NCBI GenBank assembly: GCA_944381055.1
Contig: CALWJQ010000097.1
Location: 1 to 64,000 of the forward strand
Source: an uncultured Clostridia bacterium
Lineage (GTDB): Bacteria > Bacillota > Clostridia > Oscillospirales > Butyricicoccaceae
DNA: 64,000 nucleotides
Reading direction: 5' to 3'
The notes beneath the pieces are model-generated. The model did not search any database and had not been told where the DNA came from. It saw only the letters and a list, made by a program, of their open reading frames with translations. How positions within the stretch are numbered: the first letter of the stretch is position 1; each line of letters starts with the position of its first letter. The translations under genes were made by a program, and so were the position numbers. Below, one piece after another: positions 1 through 8,934 of the stretch.

Positions 1-284
1 GCTATGATCTTTCCATGTACAGCATCGCCTACACCTCTAACGCCATCGGCAGTTTTAACTTTGCCCGCTACCAGAACCCCGAAGTCGACTCGCTGTTCAG
101 CGAAGCGCTGGGCATCGTGGATACGGATGAGCGCAACGCCGTGTACAAGCAGATCCTGGACATTATTCAGGACGACGCGGTCTATGTCCCCATTTTCTAC
201 CCCGCCACGGGCAGCGCCGCAAACCCGGATCTCAACTATAATCTTGAGCGCGGCAACGTTTATTACGACTGGAGCTGGAAATAA
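1..284 (+). CDS. ABC transporter substrate-binding protein, C-terminal end (partial)
   Basis: The reading frame is open from the left edge and stops at TAA 282-284, so only about the last 93 residues are present. The segment with SFNFARYQNPEVDSLF, then a Y-K-Q-I helix, then DDAVYVPIFYP is the usual ending of family 5 extracellular solute-binding proteins, which capture oligopeptides, dipeptides or nickel outside the membrane for an ABC importer. The substrate cannot be told from this fragment. The permease and ATPase genes would lie upstream or elsewhere. A strong hairpin follows at once, so this gene ends its operon. Confidence 0.8.
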   Translation, partial: YDLSMYSIAYTSNAIGSFNFARYQNPEVDSLFSEALGIVDTDERNAVYKQILDIIQDDAVYVPIFYPATGSAANPDLNYNLERGNVYYDWSWK

Positions 285-287
285 GTA

Positions 288-323
288 CACAAGGGGTGCG
301 GCCGCACGGCCGCACCCCTTGTG
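288..323 (+). terminator. Perfect 17-bp hairpin after the binding-protein gene
   Basis: Arms 288-304 and 307-323 are exact reverse complements around a 2-nt centre, starting 4 nt after the stop codon. The T-run after the stem is poor (GATTTCAG), so it may work as a terminator or as an mRNA 3-prime stabiliser. Confidence 0.6.
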
Positions 324-401
324 ATTTCAGCTTGAAAAAAGCACCGTGCTCGTGTAAGATAGGGAATGGATTTTTATCAACTCCCGGGAGGATTCTCTGG
401 T

Positions 402-1754
402 ATGGACCTGCTCGCCGCCTTTTGTTTATTTCTGGCCGCCATGACGGCCTGTCTGTGCGCAGACGTTCCCATGTTTGCCGCGCTGCTCGTCGGGCTCGCC
501 TGTTTTTCCGCTGTGGCGCTGCGCCGCGGTTTTACGCTGCGCGAAATTCTAAAAATGATCGCTGGCAGCACGAAAAAGTCGCTCATTGTCGTCCGCGTCC
601 TGCTTTTGATCGGACTGGTCACCGCGCTGTGGCGTTCGAGCGGGACCATCGCCTTTTTCGTCTACTACGGCATCCAGCTGATCACGCCGTCGCTGTTTAT
701 TCTGATCACCTTTTTGCTGTCGTCCGTGCTGTCTTACGCGCTGGGCACCAGCTTTGGCGTGGCCGGCACGGCGGGCGTCATTTTCATGACCCTGGCGCGC
801 AGCGGTGGCGTCAACGAACTGATGACGGCGGGCGCCGTCATTTCAGGTGCTTATTTCGGCGACCGCTGCGCCCCCGCGTCCTCGTGCGCCAACCTGGTTG
901 CCGCAGTCACCGAGACCCGCCTGTACGACAACGTCCGCCTCATGCTCAAGACGGGGGCTCTGCCCACGCTGACAGCGGCGGCCGGATTTCTGTTCTTGTC
1001 ATCGCGCAGCCCGATTTCCGTCGTCGATCCGGCGATCCTTCAAGCGCTGCAAAGCAGTTTTGACCTGTCCTTCTGGTCGGTTCTGCCCGCGCTGCTCATG
1101 CTCATCCTTCCCTTACTGGGACTCGAGGTCCGCTGGGCGCTGACGGCCAGCATCCTGTCGGCCCTCGGCGTGACGGTGCTTGTCCAGGGCCTGCCGCTGT
1201 GGGACGCGCTGCGCGCGGCAGTGGCGGGCTACGCGCCGCAAAGCGGGGCGCTGGCCGACATCCTGTCGGGCGGCGGGCTTTTTTCCATGCTTGAAGTCTG
1301 CCTGACCGTTTTTCTGTCCGGAACCTTTTCCGGCATTTTTGACGGCACGCACATGCTAAACGGCGTTCAGGAAAAGATCGCCGGGGTTTCGGGAAAAATC
1401 GGCCTGTTCCCGACGATGGTCCTTACGAGCATCGCGACCTGCGGCGCTTTCTGCAACCAGACCATCGCCGTCATGCTCAACGCCCAGCTTCTCACCGGCG
1501 TCTACGACCGCGCCGGCGCTTCGCGCAGCGAACTTTCCATCGACATTTCCAACTCGGTTGTCACCATCGCCGGACTGGTCCCGTGGTCCATCGCCTGCAC
1601 CGTGCCGCTTCACATGCTGGGGGTTGGCGCAGCCGCCATTCCCTGTTGCCTGCTTTTGTGGCTCATCCCCCTGTGCTACGGCCTGACAAGGCGCTGGTTC
1701 TTCCCCCGTCATTCGGTTCCGGCCGCTGCTGAAACGACAAAATCCGCCGTTTAA
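402..1754 (+). CDS. NhaC-family Na+/H+ antiporter
   Basis: A 450-residue polytopic membrane protein with about 11-12 hydrophobic helices. The segments with GTSFGVAGTAGVIFM and GAYFGDRCAPASSCANL are typical of the NhaC antiporter family, which exchanges Na+ (or malate/lactate couples in some members) against protons across the cytoplasmic membrane. The start at 402 is chosen because GGGAGG lies 10 nt upstream; the in-frame ATG at 366 has no ribosome site and would put the Shine-Dalgarno inside the gene. It is monocistronic, bounded by hairpins on both sides. The transported ion pair is inferred from family only. Confidence 0.85.
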   Translation: MDLLAAFCLFLAAMTACLCADVPMFAALLVGLACFSAVALRRGFTLREILKMIAGSTKKSLIVVRVLLLIGLVTALWRSSGTIAFFVYYGIQLITPSLFILITFLLSSVLSYALGTSFGVAGTAGVIFMTLARSGGVNELMTAGAVISGAYFGDRCAPASSCANLVAAVTETRLYDNVRLMLKTGALPTLTAAAGFLFLSSRSPISVVDPAILQALQSSFDLSFWSVLPALLMLILPLLGLEVRWALTASILSALGVTVLVQGLPLWDALRAAVAGYAPQSGALADILSGGGLFSMLEVCLTVFLSGTFSGIFDGTHMLNGVQEKIAGVSGKIGLFPTMVLTSIATCGAFCNQTIAVMLNAQLLTGVYDRAGASRSELSIDISNSVVTIAGLVPWSIACTVPLHMLGVGAAAIPCCLLLWLIPLCYGLTRRWFFPRHSVPAAAETTKSAV

Positions 1755-1768
1755 AACGGCGGATTTTT
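1740..1768 (+). terminator. Rho-independent terminator overlapping the nhaC stop codon
   Basis: An 11-bp stem (1741-1751 with 1755-1765) spans the TAA stop and runs into TTTTT. It could also serve the convergent gene, since an A-run precedes it. Confidence 0.8.
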
Positions 1769-1817
1769 ATTGCTTATAAACCCGGGGCCAGCAGGCTCCG
1801 GGCCCGGCGTCCCGCAG

Positions 1818-2525
1818 TCAGCGGAACATCCAGGTGACGACGCCCTGCGAAATTTGCAAGCCCATCGAGCGCGACAGGGCGAGCGACGGGTCGTTGGTCG
1901 TCAGGATCTGCCCAAACGGCCTTTCCCCGCGATCCAGAGCGGCGTTGATGGCAGCCGCCATCAGGGCGCGCGCCAGCCCGCGGCGGCGGTAGTCCGGCAG
2001 GACCTCCAGCATTCCGAGCGCGCCTTCGGTGTGCTCGCCGATAAACCCGGCCAGCTCGGCGCCCCAAAAGGCCCCCAGCATGACGCCCGCTTCCACGCGC
2101 CCGGCAATATACTCGGCCGTCGCGTGTGTGTAAATCTTTTGCAGCGCCGGCGTCCACCGGCTGTCAAGCGGTTCAATGTGCGCCCCTTCGGGCAGCGCAG
2201 CCTCAAGGTGCTTTTCCCGGGTGTAAACCGAATGGTAGCAGCGCATACGCCCCGCCCGTTCGGGCAAAGCGGACGCCAGACGCTCTTCGGCAAAGTCCTG
2301 GTGGACGACGACGTCCAGATTGCTCTGCCGGATGGTTTCGACCCACGGTTCGAGCGCCGCAGGCGAGACAAAGCTGGCCTGCATGGTCTCGGCGACAGGA
2401 TCCCGCAGCAAGACGCCGTCCTGCCCGGCATAAAGGATTTCGGCATGGCCGCGGCGGATACTTTCAGACATGCAGACGTGCAGCAGCGGATCGCGGCTGA
2501 GCCATTGCAGGGCGGCGTTTTTCAT
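1818..2525 (-). CDS. GNAT-family N-acetyltransferase
   Basis: 235 residues. The C-terminal half carries the acetyl-CoA binding signature of GNAT enzymes, V-L-P-D-Y-R-R-R-G-L-A-R-A-L, preceded by the usual beta strands (GAFWGAELAGFIGEH). The N-terminal half is poorly conserved and probably selects the substrate, which cannot be predicted. The start codon at 2523-2525 lies one base from the typA stop, so the two are almost certainly cotranscribed. The enzyme acts in the cytoplasm on a small molecule or protein amine. Confidence 0.8.
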   Translation of the reverse strand: MKNAALQWLSRDPLLHVCMSESIRRGHAEILYAGQDGVLLRDPVAETMQASFVSPAALEPWVETIRQSNLDVVVHQDFAEERLASALPERAGRMRCYHSVYTREKHLEAALPEGAHIEPLDSRWTPALQKIYTHATAEYIAGRVEAGVMLGAFWGAELAGFIGEHTEGALGMLEVLPDYRRRGLARALMAAAINAALDRGERPFGQILTTNDPSLALSRSMGLQISQGVVTWMFR

Positions 2526-2526
2526 G

Positions 2527-4347
2527 CTACTTCCCCCCGAATTTCTGCTTCATGCGCTGCTGGTTGTTGAGAATCCGCTTGCGGATGCGCAGGTTTTTGG
2601 GCGTGACCTCAATGAGCTCATCGTCTTTGATAAACTCGATACACATTTCAAGGCTCATGATACGCGGCGGGGTCAGGCGCAGCGCCTCGTCAGACCCGCT
2701 GGCGCGCATATTGGTGACATGCTTTTTCTTGCACACGTTGACGGTGATGTCTTCGCTTTTGGGCGACTGTCCGACCACCATGCCCTCGTACACCTGGGTG
2801 CCCGGGGTGATGAACAGAATCCCGCGTTCCTGCGCGTTGTAAAGGCCATAGGTGACGGCTTCGCCCGTTTCAAAAGCGATGAGCGATCCGGTCGGCCGGG
2901 TCGGGATTTCTCCCCTGTACGGCTGGAAGCTGTCGAACACCGAACTCATGATGCCTTCGCCGCGCGTATCGGTCAAAAACTCGTTGCGGTAGCCGAACAG
3001 CCCGCGCGAGGGAATGAGGTATTCGATGCGCATCCGGTCGCCCTGCGGGCTCATCTGCTGCAGCTCGCCCTTTCGCGCGCCCAGCTTTTCCATGACCGCA
3101 CCGACATAATCGGCCGGGACGTCGCAGACAAACCGCTCGACCGGCTCCATCGTGACGCCGTTTTCTTCGTGCAGCAGCACTTTGGGGGCGCCGACCATGA
3201 ACTCGTACCCTTCGCGCCGCATGGTCTCGATGAGAATGGACAAATGCATTTCACCGCGCCCCGCAACACGGAAGCTCTCCGTCGTGTCGGTGTCCTGCAC
3301 ACGCAGCGACACGTCCTTTAACAGCTCGCGCTGCAAGCGTTCGCGCAGATGGCGCGAGGTGACAAACTTGCCTTCGCGCCCGGCAAAGGGGCCGTTGTTG
3401 ACCGAAAAAGTCATTTCAACCGTAGGTTCTGAAATCTTGACAAAGGCCAGAGCCTCAGGGTGCTCGACGTCGCAGATGGTGTCGCCGATAGTAATGTCGG
3501 CAATGCCCGACAGGCTGATGATGTCGCCGGCCTTCGCCTCTTCAATCGGGGTGCGCTTAAGCCCCTCGATCTGGAACAGGTTGACCGCCTTGGCCTTGTA
3601 ATCGGGGTGGTTCTGGTGGTAGTGGGTGACCACGACTTCCTGGTTTTTGCACAGCACGCCGCGCTCGATGCGGCCGATGCAGGTGCGGCCGACATAGTCG
3701 TTGTAGTCGATGGACGACACCAGCATTTGCAGCGGGCCGTCCGGATCGCCTTCGGGCGGATCGATATGGGACAAAATGGTGTCGAACAGCGGCGTCAAAT
3801 CGACCATCGGCCCGCTGGGCGACAGCGACGCCGTCCCGTCGCGTCCGGAGCAGAAAAGAACCGGGCTGTTGAGCTGGTCGTCGCTCGCGTCCAGGCTGAT
3901 GAGCAGATCGAGCACTTCGTCGAGCACCTCGTCGATGCGCGCGTCAGGGCGATCGACCTTGTTGATAACGACGATGACCTTGTGGCCCAGCGCCAGCGCC
4001 TTTTGCAGCACAAACCGGGTCTGGGGCATGGGGCCTTCAGCAGCGTCGACGAGCAGCAGCACACCGTTGACCATTTTCAAAACGCGCTCGACTTCGCCGC
4101 CGAAATCGGCATGGCCCGGCGTATCGACGACATTGATTTTGACGCCCTTGTAATACACCGAAGTGTTTTTCGCCAGAATGGTGATGCCGCGTTCGCGTTC
4201 CAGGTCGCCCGAATCCATCACGCGATCGGCCACCGCCTGATTCTCGCGGAAAACGCCGCTCTGCTTGAGCATCTCATCAACCAGTGTCGTCTTCCCGTGA
4301 TCGACGTGCGCGACAATGGCGATGTTGCGCAAATCGTTTCTGATCAT
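2527..4347 (-). CDS. typA: Ribosome-associated GTPase TypA/BipA
   Basis: 606 residues, normal for TypA. The G domain has AHVDHGKTT (P-loop), the switch DTPGHADFGGE and NKVDRP, followed by EF-Tu domain II-like, EF-G domain III/V-like and the BipA-specific C-terminal regions. TypA binds the 70S/50S ribosome and supports ribosome assembly and translation under stress. I place the start at ATG 4345-4347 with GAGG 8 nt upstream; a TTG two codons earlier is possible. It has its own consensus promoter inside the end of the VanZ-like gene and runs on into the GNAT gene. Confidence 0.95.
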   Translation of the reverse strand: MIRNDLRNIAIVAHVDHGKTTLVDEMLKQSGVFRENQAVADRVMDSGDLERERGITILAKNTSVYYKGVKINVVDTPGHADFGGEVERVLKMVNGVLLLVDAAEGPMPQTRFVLQKALALGHKVIVVINKVDRPDARIDEVLDEVLDLLISLDASDDQLNSPVLFCSGRDGTASLSPSGPMVDLTPLFDTILSHIDPPEGDPDGPLQMLVSSIDYNDYVGRTCIGRIERGVLCKNQEVVVTHYHQNHPDYKAKAVNLFQIEGLKRTPIEEAKAGDIISLSGIADITIGDTICDVEHPEALAFVKISEPTVEMTFSVNNGPFAGREGKFVTSRHLRERLQRELLKDVSLRVQDTDTTESFRVAGRGEMHLSILIETMRREGYEFMVGAPKVLLHEENGVTMEPVERFVCDVPADYVGAVMEKLGARKGELQQMSPQGDRMRIEYLIPSRGLFGYRNEFLTDTRGEGIMSSVFDSFQPYRGEIPTRPTGSLIAFETGEAVTYGLYNAQERGILFITPGTQVYEGMVVGQSPKSEDITVNVCKKKHVTNMRASGSDEALRLTPPRIMSLEMCIEFIKDDELIEVTPKNLRIRKRILNNQQRMKQKFGGK

Positions 4348-4384
4348 GAACAAAACCTCACAAAAGTTGGATTTTCAACAGCTT

Positions 4385-4414
4385 ATTATACATCGTGCGC
4401 GCCTTTGCTGTCAA
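4385..4414 (-). promoter_or_regulatory. Sigma-A type promoter for typA
   Basis: On the minus strand TTGACA (4409-4414), an 18-nt spacer and TATAAT (4385-4390). It overlaps the 3-prime end of the preceding gene, so typA can be expressed independently. Confidence 0.75.
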
Positions 4415-4985
4415 TTCTCCGGCGCAAAAAACGCAGCAGGGCAAAACAGGCATATCCCAGCAGCGCGCCCAGCGTGTTCAGAATGACATCGTCGACGTCG
4501 ACCGACCGGAACGTAAAGATTTGCAGGCATTCGACGGCAGCAGAAACCCCCAGGCCGAGCAGGGCCGTTCGATACCATTTTCGCCACCGCTTCCACAAAA
4601 GCGGCGGAAAAAAGCCCAAAGGCACAAAAATGCCGATGTTCCCCAGGATATTGATGAGAAAGAGTTCGCCGTTCCCGCGGGCAAAATAAGACGAGATGGT
4701 GAAAAAGGGCCTGAGATTCACACCCTGCCGCCGGTCCTCCCAGCCCCGGGAAAAGACGGTGTCCGCGTGTATACCGGCCTGGCCGACGGTAAACTCGGGC
4801 AGCACGGTCTGCGATGCCAGCCCGATGCAGAACAGCACAAAGCACAGCAAAAGCCCCTCGCGCAGCCAGGGGATACGCGGGGGCACGTTGCGGCGCAGCC
4901 GGATGTAACGGGCCGTCAGATAAACCGGCAGGCCGATCAGCATCCACGGCAGCATTTCACCCACATAATGCCAGATTGCGCCCAA
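4386..4985 (-). CDS. VanZ-like membrane protein
   Basis: 199 residues with four to five hydrophobic helices and the VanZ-type segment NILGNIGIFVPLGF followed by S-A-A-V-E-C-L-Q near residue 150. VanZ proteins confer low-level teicoplanin resistance in enterococci; most chromosomal relatives have unknown roles. The start is a TTG preceded by GGGGAG at 7 nt, and it abuts the stop of the upstream gene, so the two are one transcription unit. An internal ATG 10 codons in is the alternative start. Confidence 0.8.
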   Translation of the reverse strand: MGAIWHYVGEMLPWMLIGLPVYLTARYIRLRRNVPPRIPWLREGLLLCFVLFCIGLASQTVLPEFTVGQAGIHADTVFSRGWEDRRQGVNLRPFFTISSYFARGNGELFLINILGNIGIFVPLGFFPPLLWKRWRKWYRTALLGLGVSAAVECLQIFTFRSVDVDDVILNTLGALLGYACFALLRFLRRRIDSKGAHDV

Positions 4986-6035
4986 TCACTTTCTCCCCTT
5001 TTTCCCAGCCTGTCCGGACAAGCTGCCAAGCAGGCGCCGCGCCTCGGGGTCGCCCAGGCGCGCCATCAGGTGCACGGCGTCCAGATCCCTTTCTTCACAC
5101 CGGTCGGCAACGTAGCTTTTTGCCAGCGTGCTGCCCGCGCGGATGGCGCGGCCGTAATATTCGTACGCCTTTTGCAGGTTCTTTTCCACCAGTTCCCCGG
5201 TTTCAAAGGCGCGGCCGACGGCAAACAGCGCCCCTGCGTCGCCTTTTTTTGCCCGGTCCAGCCTGTCTATGAACTCGCTCAGCCGGGCGCGCAGGGCGCC
5301 CGCTTCGGCGCTGCCCGCCTTTTCGGCCCTTTTCAGCCATTTCAGCGCACGCGGATAATCGGGCCGCACGTCGCCGCCGCAGTACAGCCGCGCAAGAAAA
5401 AGCATGGCGGGCGCATAGTTTTGTCCCGCCAGCTCGGTACACAGACGGATTGCTTCGGAAGCACGGCCCTTTTCCACCAGTTCGGCGCACTGCAAAATCT
5501 GCCGTTCAAAGGGCTGCGCCGGACGTTCGGACACCCATCCGCTTCCGCTTGTCAGGCGGTGCGCGAAGTCGTCGATACGCCCGTCCAGCGCACTGTCAAA
5601 ACGCGCCAGCCCAAAAGCGGACGCTGCCAGCGCCGTCTGCCCGAACAGCACAGCGGTCAGCGCCAGGCGCTCGCGCGCAGTCAGTTCGGCGGCGTGCGCC
5701 GCGTCATTGCGCGCTTCCCGCAGAGCGTTGATCGCATCGGCGCCCCTGTCGCCGTAAGCGCGGGTCAGGTCTGCGTATTTTTCATCATAAAGCAGCACGG
5801 CGGCGCTGACCGTGATGTCCATCTGTTCGGGTCCGAACCTTTCGCCGTGTTCCCGTACAAACGCCCCATAACGGCTCCCGGCCCCGGGCGCCTCCCCCCG
5901 GATCATCCGCGGGCGCAGCTCTTTTTCAAACCAGTCCGGGCCGTACTTTCCGCCCAGCACATGCCCCATCACGCTGACCATCAGGTCGGCTGCCAGCGCA
6001 AGCGCGTCGTCGAGATCGCGGGAGTAGTCGCGCAT
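4986..6035 (-). CDS. HEPN-like plus Sel1-repeat protein
   Basis: 349 residues. The N-terminal 120 residues form a helical region ending in L-R-E-A-R-N-D-A-A-H, an R-x4-H motif (R109, H114) like that of Swt1-type HEPN domains, many of which are ribonucleases. Residues from about 190 to the C-terminus contain Sel1/TPR-type repeats (A-M-L-F-L-A-R-L-Y-C-G-G-D-V-x-P-D-Y and a second copy ending A-Y-E-Y-Y-G-R-A-I-R-A-G). Sel1 repeats usually bind partner proteins. The start is either ATG 6033-6035 or GTG 6036-6038, both behind AGGAGG. It is first in the leftward group with the VanZ gene. Nuclease activity is an inference. Confidence 0.6.
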   Translation of the reverse strand: MRDYSRDLDDALALAADLMVSVMGHVLGGKYGPDWFEKELRPRMIRGEAPGAGSRYGAFVREHGERFGPEQMDITVSAAVLLYDEKYADLTRAYGDRGADAINALREARNDAAHAAELTARERLALTAVLFGQTALAASAFGLARFDSALDGRIDDFAHRLTSGSGWVSERPAQPFERQILQCAELVEKGRASEAIRLCTELAGQNYAPAMLFLARLYCGGDVRPDYPRALKWLKRAEKAGSAEAGALRARLSEFIDRLDRAKKGDAGALFAVGRAFETGELVEKNLQKAYEYYGRAIRAGSTLAKSYVADRCEERDLDAVHLMARLGDPEARRLLGSLSGQAGKKGRK

Positions 6036-6181
6036 CACAGCCTTCCCTCCTGCAAAAAAGGTTCCGCCAGATCGTGCGCCCCGCTGGCAAAAGTCCTAAC
6101 CTTCGCCGTCCGGTATTCCGGACCGACCCGTTTTCCCATTGTCCCACTCTCTTCCCTTTGGCAGCCGCCGTATTTAATTTG

Positions 6182-6210
6182 ATTTTATCAGGGCGGGCCG
6201 GCTTTGTCTA
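6182..6210 (-). promoter_or_regulatory. Probable promoter for the HEPN/Sel1-VanZ operon
   Basis: On the minus strand TAGACA (6205-6210), a 17-nt spacer and TAAAAT (6182-6187). It leaves a leader of about 140 nt before the gene; I see no clear riboswitch in it. Confidence 0.5.
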
Positions 6211-6227
6211 CCATTGCGCAAAAACTT

Positions 6228-6256
6228 TTGCTTCCTTTGGTAAAAGAGTGTATAAT
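6228..6256 (+). promoter_or_regulatory. Promoter for pncB
   Basis: TTGCTT (6228-6233), 17-nt spacer, TATAAT (6251-6256), about 56 nt before the pncB start. Confidence 0.7.
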
Positions 6257-6311
6257 ACGGGTAAACAAATGCGCGGGCAGCCGCGCTAAAATGCCTGATG
6301 GGGGACAGATC

Positions 6312-7754
6312 ATGCTTTTAAAAACCAATTATTCCATGCTGACCGACTTTTACGAGTTCACCATGTCCAACGGCTACCTGGAACAGGGCGTCGGCGACAC
6401 CGTCGCCTATTTTGACATGTTTTTCCGCAAAGTTCCCGACGGCGGCGGATACGCCATCATGGCGGGCGTAGAGCAGCTGGTCAGCTATCTGAAAAACCTC
6501 AGCTTTGCCGAAGAAGACATCGAATACCTGCGTTCGAAAAACTGTTTTTCTGAACGTTTCCTGGATTATATCAAAAACTTCCGGTTTGAATGCGACGTCT
6601 GGGCCGTGCCCGAAGGCAGCCCCATCTTCCCCGGCGAGCCCATTGTGACGGTGCGCGGGCCTGTCATGCAGGCGCAGTTTATCGAAACCATGCTGCTGCT
6701 CACCATCAACCATCAGAGCCTGATCGCCACCAAAGCCAGCCGCATGGTGCGCGCCGCGCAGGGCCGCACCGTACTGGAGTTTGGATCGCGCCGGGCCCAG
6801 GGGGCCGACGGCGCCGTCCTGGGCGCGCGCGCCGCCTATATCGGCGGCTGCGCCGGCACGGCCTGCGTTTTGTGCGACCGCGACTACTCCGTCCCTGCGG
6901 CCGGAACCATGGCGCACAGCTGGGTGCAGATGTTCGAATGCGAATATGACGCCTTCCGCGCCTATGCCGAAACTTACCCGCAGGACTGCACGCTTCTCAT
7001 CGACACTTACAACGTACTCAAAAGCGGCCTCCCCAACGCCATCCGCACCGCCCGCGAGGTGCTTGAGCCGCGCGGCTGCCGTCTGAAAGGCGTGCGTATC
7101 GACTCGGGCGACATGGCTTATCTCAGCAAGCAAATCCGCAAAGTCCTGGATGAAAACGGGCTGAAGGACTGCAAGATCGTCGTTTCCAATTCTCTCGACG
7201 AGTTTCTGATCCGCGATCTTATTTTGCAGGGCGCGCAAATCGACACCTTCGGCATCGGCGAACGGCTCATCACCTCACGTTCCGAACCGGTTTTCGGCGG
7301 GGTTTACAAGCTGGCAGCCATTGAAAACGGCAAAGGCGACATTATCCCGCGCATCAAAATATCGGAAAACGTCGAAAAAATCACCAATCCCCACTTTAAA
7401 AAGGTCTGGCGGCTGATGGACAACGAGACCGGGCAGTATCTGGCCGACGTGCTCACCCTACACGACGAAGTCATCGACGGTTCGCAGCCCTATACCATTT
7501 TTGACCCTGATCACACCTGGAAGAAAAAGACCCTGAGCAATTTCACTGCCATCCCCCTGCTCGAACCGGTTTTTGAAAAAGGGCGGTGCGTTTACACCCC
7601 GCGCGATGTGCATGAAATCCGCGCGTCCTGCCAGGATAAGCTTTCGCATCTGTGGGCCGAGATTACCCGCTTTGAAAACCCCCACCCGTACTATGTCGAT
7701 CTTTCCCAAAAGCTCTGGGACGTCAAAAATTCGCTTTTGCAGAAGTTTAACTAG
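6312..7754 (+). CDS. pncB: Nicotinate phosphoribosyltransferase
   Basis: 480 residues, the length expected for the Firmicutes type. It joins nicotinate to PRPP in the NAD salvage (Preiss-Handler) pathway in the cytoplasm. Visible signatures are the N-terminal LTDFYEFTMSNGYL, the phosphate-binding segment FGSRRAQGADGA, and RIDSGDMAYLSKQIR for PRPP and ribose contacts. I chose ATG 6312 because GGGGGAC lies just upstream; ATG 6291 is an in-frame alternative that adds 7 residues. It is monocistronic, with its own promoter and a terminator. Confidence 0.95.
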   Translation: MLLKTNYSMLTDFYEFTMSNGYLEQGVGDTVAYFDMFFRKVPDGGGYAIMAGVEQLVSYLKNLSFAEEDIEYLRSKNCFSERFLDYIKNFRFECDVWAVPEGSPIFPGEPIVTVRGPVMQAQFIETMLLLTINHQSLIATKASRMVRAAQGRTVLEFGSRRAQGADGAVLGARAAYIGGCAGTACVLCDRDYSVPAAGTMAHSWVQMFECEYDAFRAYAETYPQDCTLLIDTYNVLKSGLPNAIRTAREVLEPRGCRLKGVRIDSGDMAYLSKQIRKVLDENGLKDCKIVVSNSLDEFLIRDLILQGAQIDTFGIGERLITSRSEPVFGGVYKLAAIENGKGDIIPRIKISENVEKITNPHFKKVWRLMDNETGQYLADVLTLHDEVIDGSQPYTIFDPDHTWKKKTLSNFTAIPLLEPVFEKGRCVYTPRDVHEIRASCQDKLSHLWAEITRFENPHPYYVDLSQKLWDVKNSLLQKFN

Positions 7755-7769
7755 AAACCCGCCAAACGC

Positions 7770-7805
7770 AGCGCCGGAACCCTGTCAGGGTCCCGGCGCT
7801 TTTTC
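7770..7805 (+). terminator. Terminator of pncB
   Basis: A 15-bp stem with one mismatch (7770-7784 with 7786-7800) is followed by TTTTT at 7801-7805, between convergent genes. Confidence 0.85.
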
Positions 7806-7839
7806 CGGCGCGCAGCGCTTTGACGCGGCGCAAGGCTGT

Positions 7840-8808
7840 TTATTCTTTTTTATCTTTCTTTTCCGGCGGCTGGGGCGCGCGCTGCGCGCGTTTCTTGCGG
7901 CGGCGGCGAATCAGGACGATGGCCCCGGCAGCGACGGCTGCGAGCAGCGCAAGCCCCACAATATTGCCCGCCACAAAAACGACGATATTTTCCGCCGTGC
8001 GGCGCATGGACGCCATGCTGCGCGCAAATTCGTTGGCAATGCGCTCGCCGAGGCCCTTGGGCATGCCCTGCTCCGGCGAATACTCATACACTTCCTGAAC
8101 GGAAATGTTGACCGTCGACATCGCGATCTGTGAATCAAGACGCCGCAAAGCACCTTGCAGGCTTTCGATCTGGTAACGGACGTCGGCCAGCGAGTTTTCC
8201 AGCTCGATGACCTCGGACAGCTGCTCGGCCTTGGACAGGATTTCAAGCAGCCGCTCTTCCTGCAATTCCAGGCTGCGCAGATGGGCTTCGGTATCATAAT
8301 AATAATCCGTGACTTCTTCGGTGTAATAGCTGCTGTTGGTCACGCTGCCGCAGCCGCTCAGCGCGCCGCCGAAATCCTGCAGTCCCTCTGCCGGCACACG
8401 GGCGGTAAAGTGCGCCCAGCGCGCCTGATAATAATCGCCCGTCGCGCCGCTGCCCGTAGTCTGGCTGCTTTCGACGTACCCGCCGCTCTGCTCGACAAGC
8501 GTTTCAATGGCGGCGACAGTCTGGTCATAATCGAGGGTTTCCAGCGAAAAATCAGCGTTTTGAATGATCTTGCGTTCTGTTTCGGCGGCGGACGCGTCCA
8601 GCCCCGCCCCTTCCCCGGTCATCTCGGCCGCGGCTCCGTTCTCTTCCGGGGCGGGATCCGGCGCCTGGGGTTCCATCACGGCATCGGTGTCCCAGGCCGT
8701 AGAGCTTTCTGTCGACTGACTGTTGTCCGAGCCCGCCGCAGCGCAGCCGCCGAGCGTTGCCGCCAACAAAACAAAAGCAAGGGACAGTGCAAATATTTTC
8801 CGTTTCAT
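7840..8808 (-). CDS. DUF4349 lipoprotein
   Basis: 322 residues. The signal peptide ends in an L-G-G-C lipobox at about residue 22, so the protein should be lipid-anchored outside the membrane. The central DUF4349 region (about 95-270) has the E-R-K-I-I-Q-N-A-D-F-S-L start, a G-G-Y-V-E-S-S-Q turn and a long charged coiled coil, then a transmembrane helix (V-G-L-A-L-L-A-A-V) and a basic tail. Lipid anchor plus C-terminal helix would tether both ends. The start at 8808 follows GGAGGG. DUF4349 function is unknown; relatives are often next to anti-sigma factors, but no such gene is here. Confidence 0.85.
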   Translation of the reverse strand: MKRKIFALSLAFVLLAATLGGCAAAGSDNSQSTESSTAWDTDAVMEPQAPDPAPEENGAAAEMTGEGAGLDASAAETERKIIQNADFSLETLDYDQTVAAIETLVEQSGGYVESSQTTGSGATGDYYQARWAHFTARVPAEGLQDFGGALSGCGSVTNSSYYTEEVTDYYYDTEAHLRSLELQEERLLEILSKAEQLSEVIELENSLADVRYQIESLQGALRRLDSQIAMSTVNISVQEVYEYSPEQGMPKGLGERIANEFARSMASMRRTAENIVVFVAGNIVGLALLAAVAAGAIVLIRRRRKKRAQRAPQPPEKKDKKE

Positions 8809-8903
8809 GTCATTTCCCTCCTTGCTTTTTTGACGGCAGCGGACACAAAAGGTTCCCTTTTCCGCATATTTGTAGTACAATATTTTCAGCCGGAAAAACA
8901 GCT

Positions 8904-8929
8904 GGGGAGCCGCCCGCAGGCGGCTCCCC
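8904..8929. other. 11-bp GC-rich hairpin between divergent genes
   Basis: Arms 8904-8914 and 8919-8929 are exact complements with a CGCA loop. It lies between the divergent DUF4349 gene and rpe, so a plain terminator role would be odd; it may be part of the rpe leader or a terminator for unseen upstream transcription. Confidence 0.5.
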
Positions 8930-8934
8930 TATGA

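Noticed and set aside
2552-4689. Long open frames opposite typA and the VanZ-like gene, up to about 400 codons
   Set aside because: GC-rich codon bias makes open mirror frames; translations are Arg/Ala/His-rich with no motifs, while typA is certain.
6039-6147. Possible short coding region ahead of the HEPN/Sel1 gene on the minus strand
   Set aside because: It shares its 3-prime end with the out-of-frame reading of the gene and shows only Arg/Gly-rich composition.
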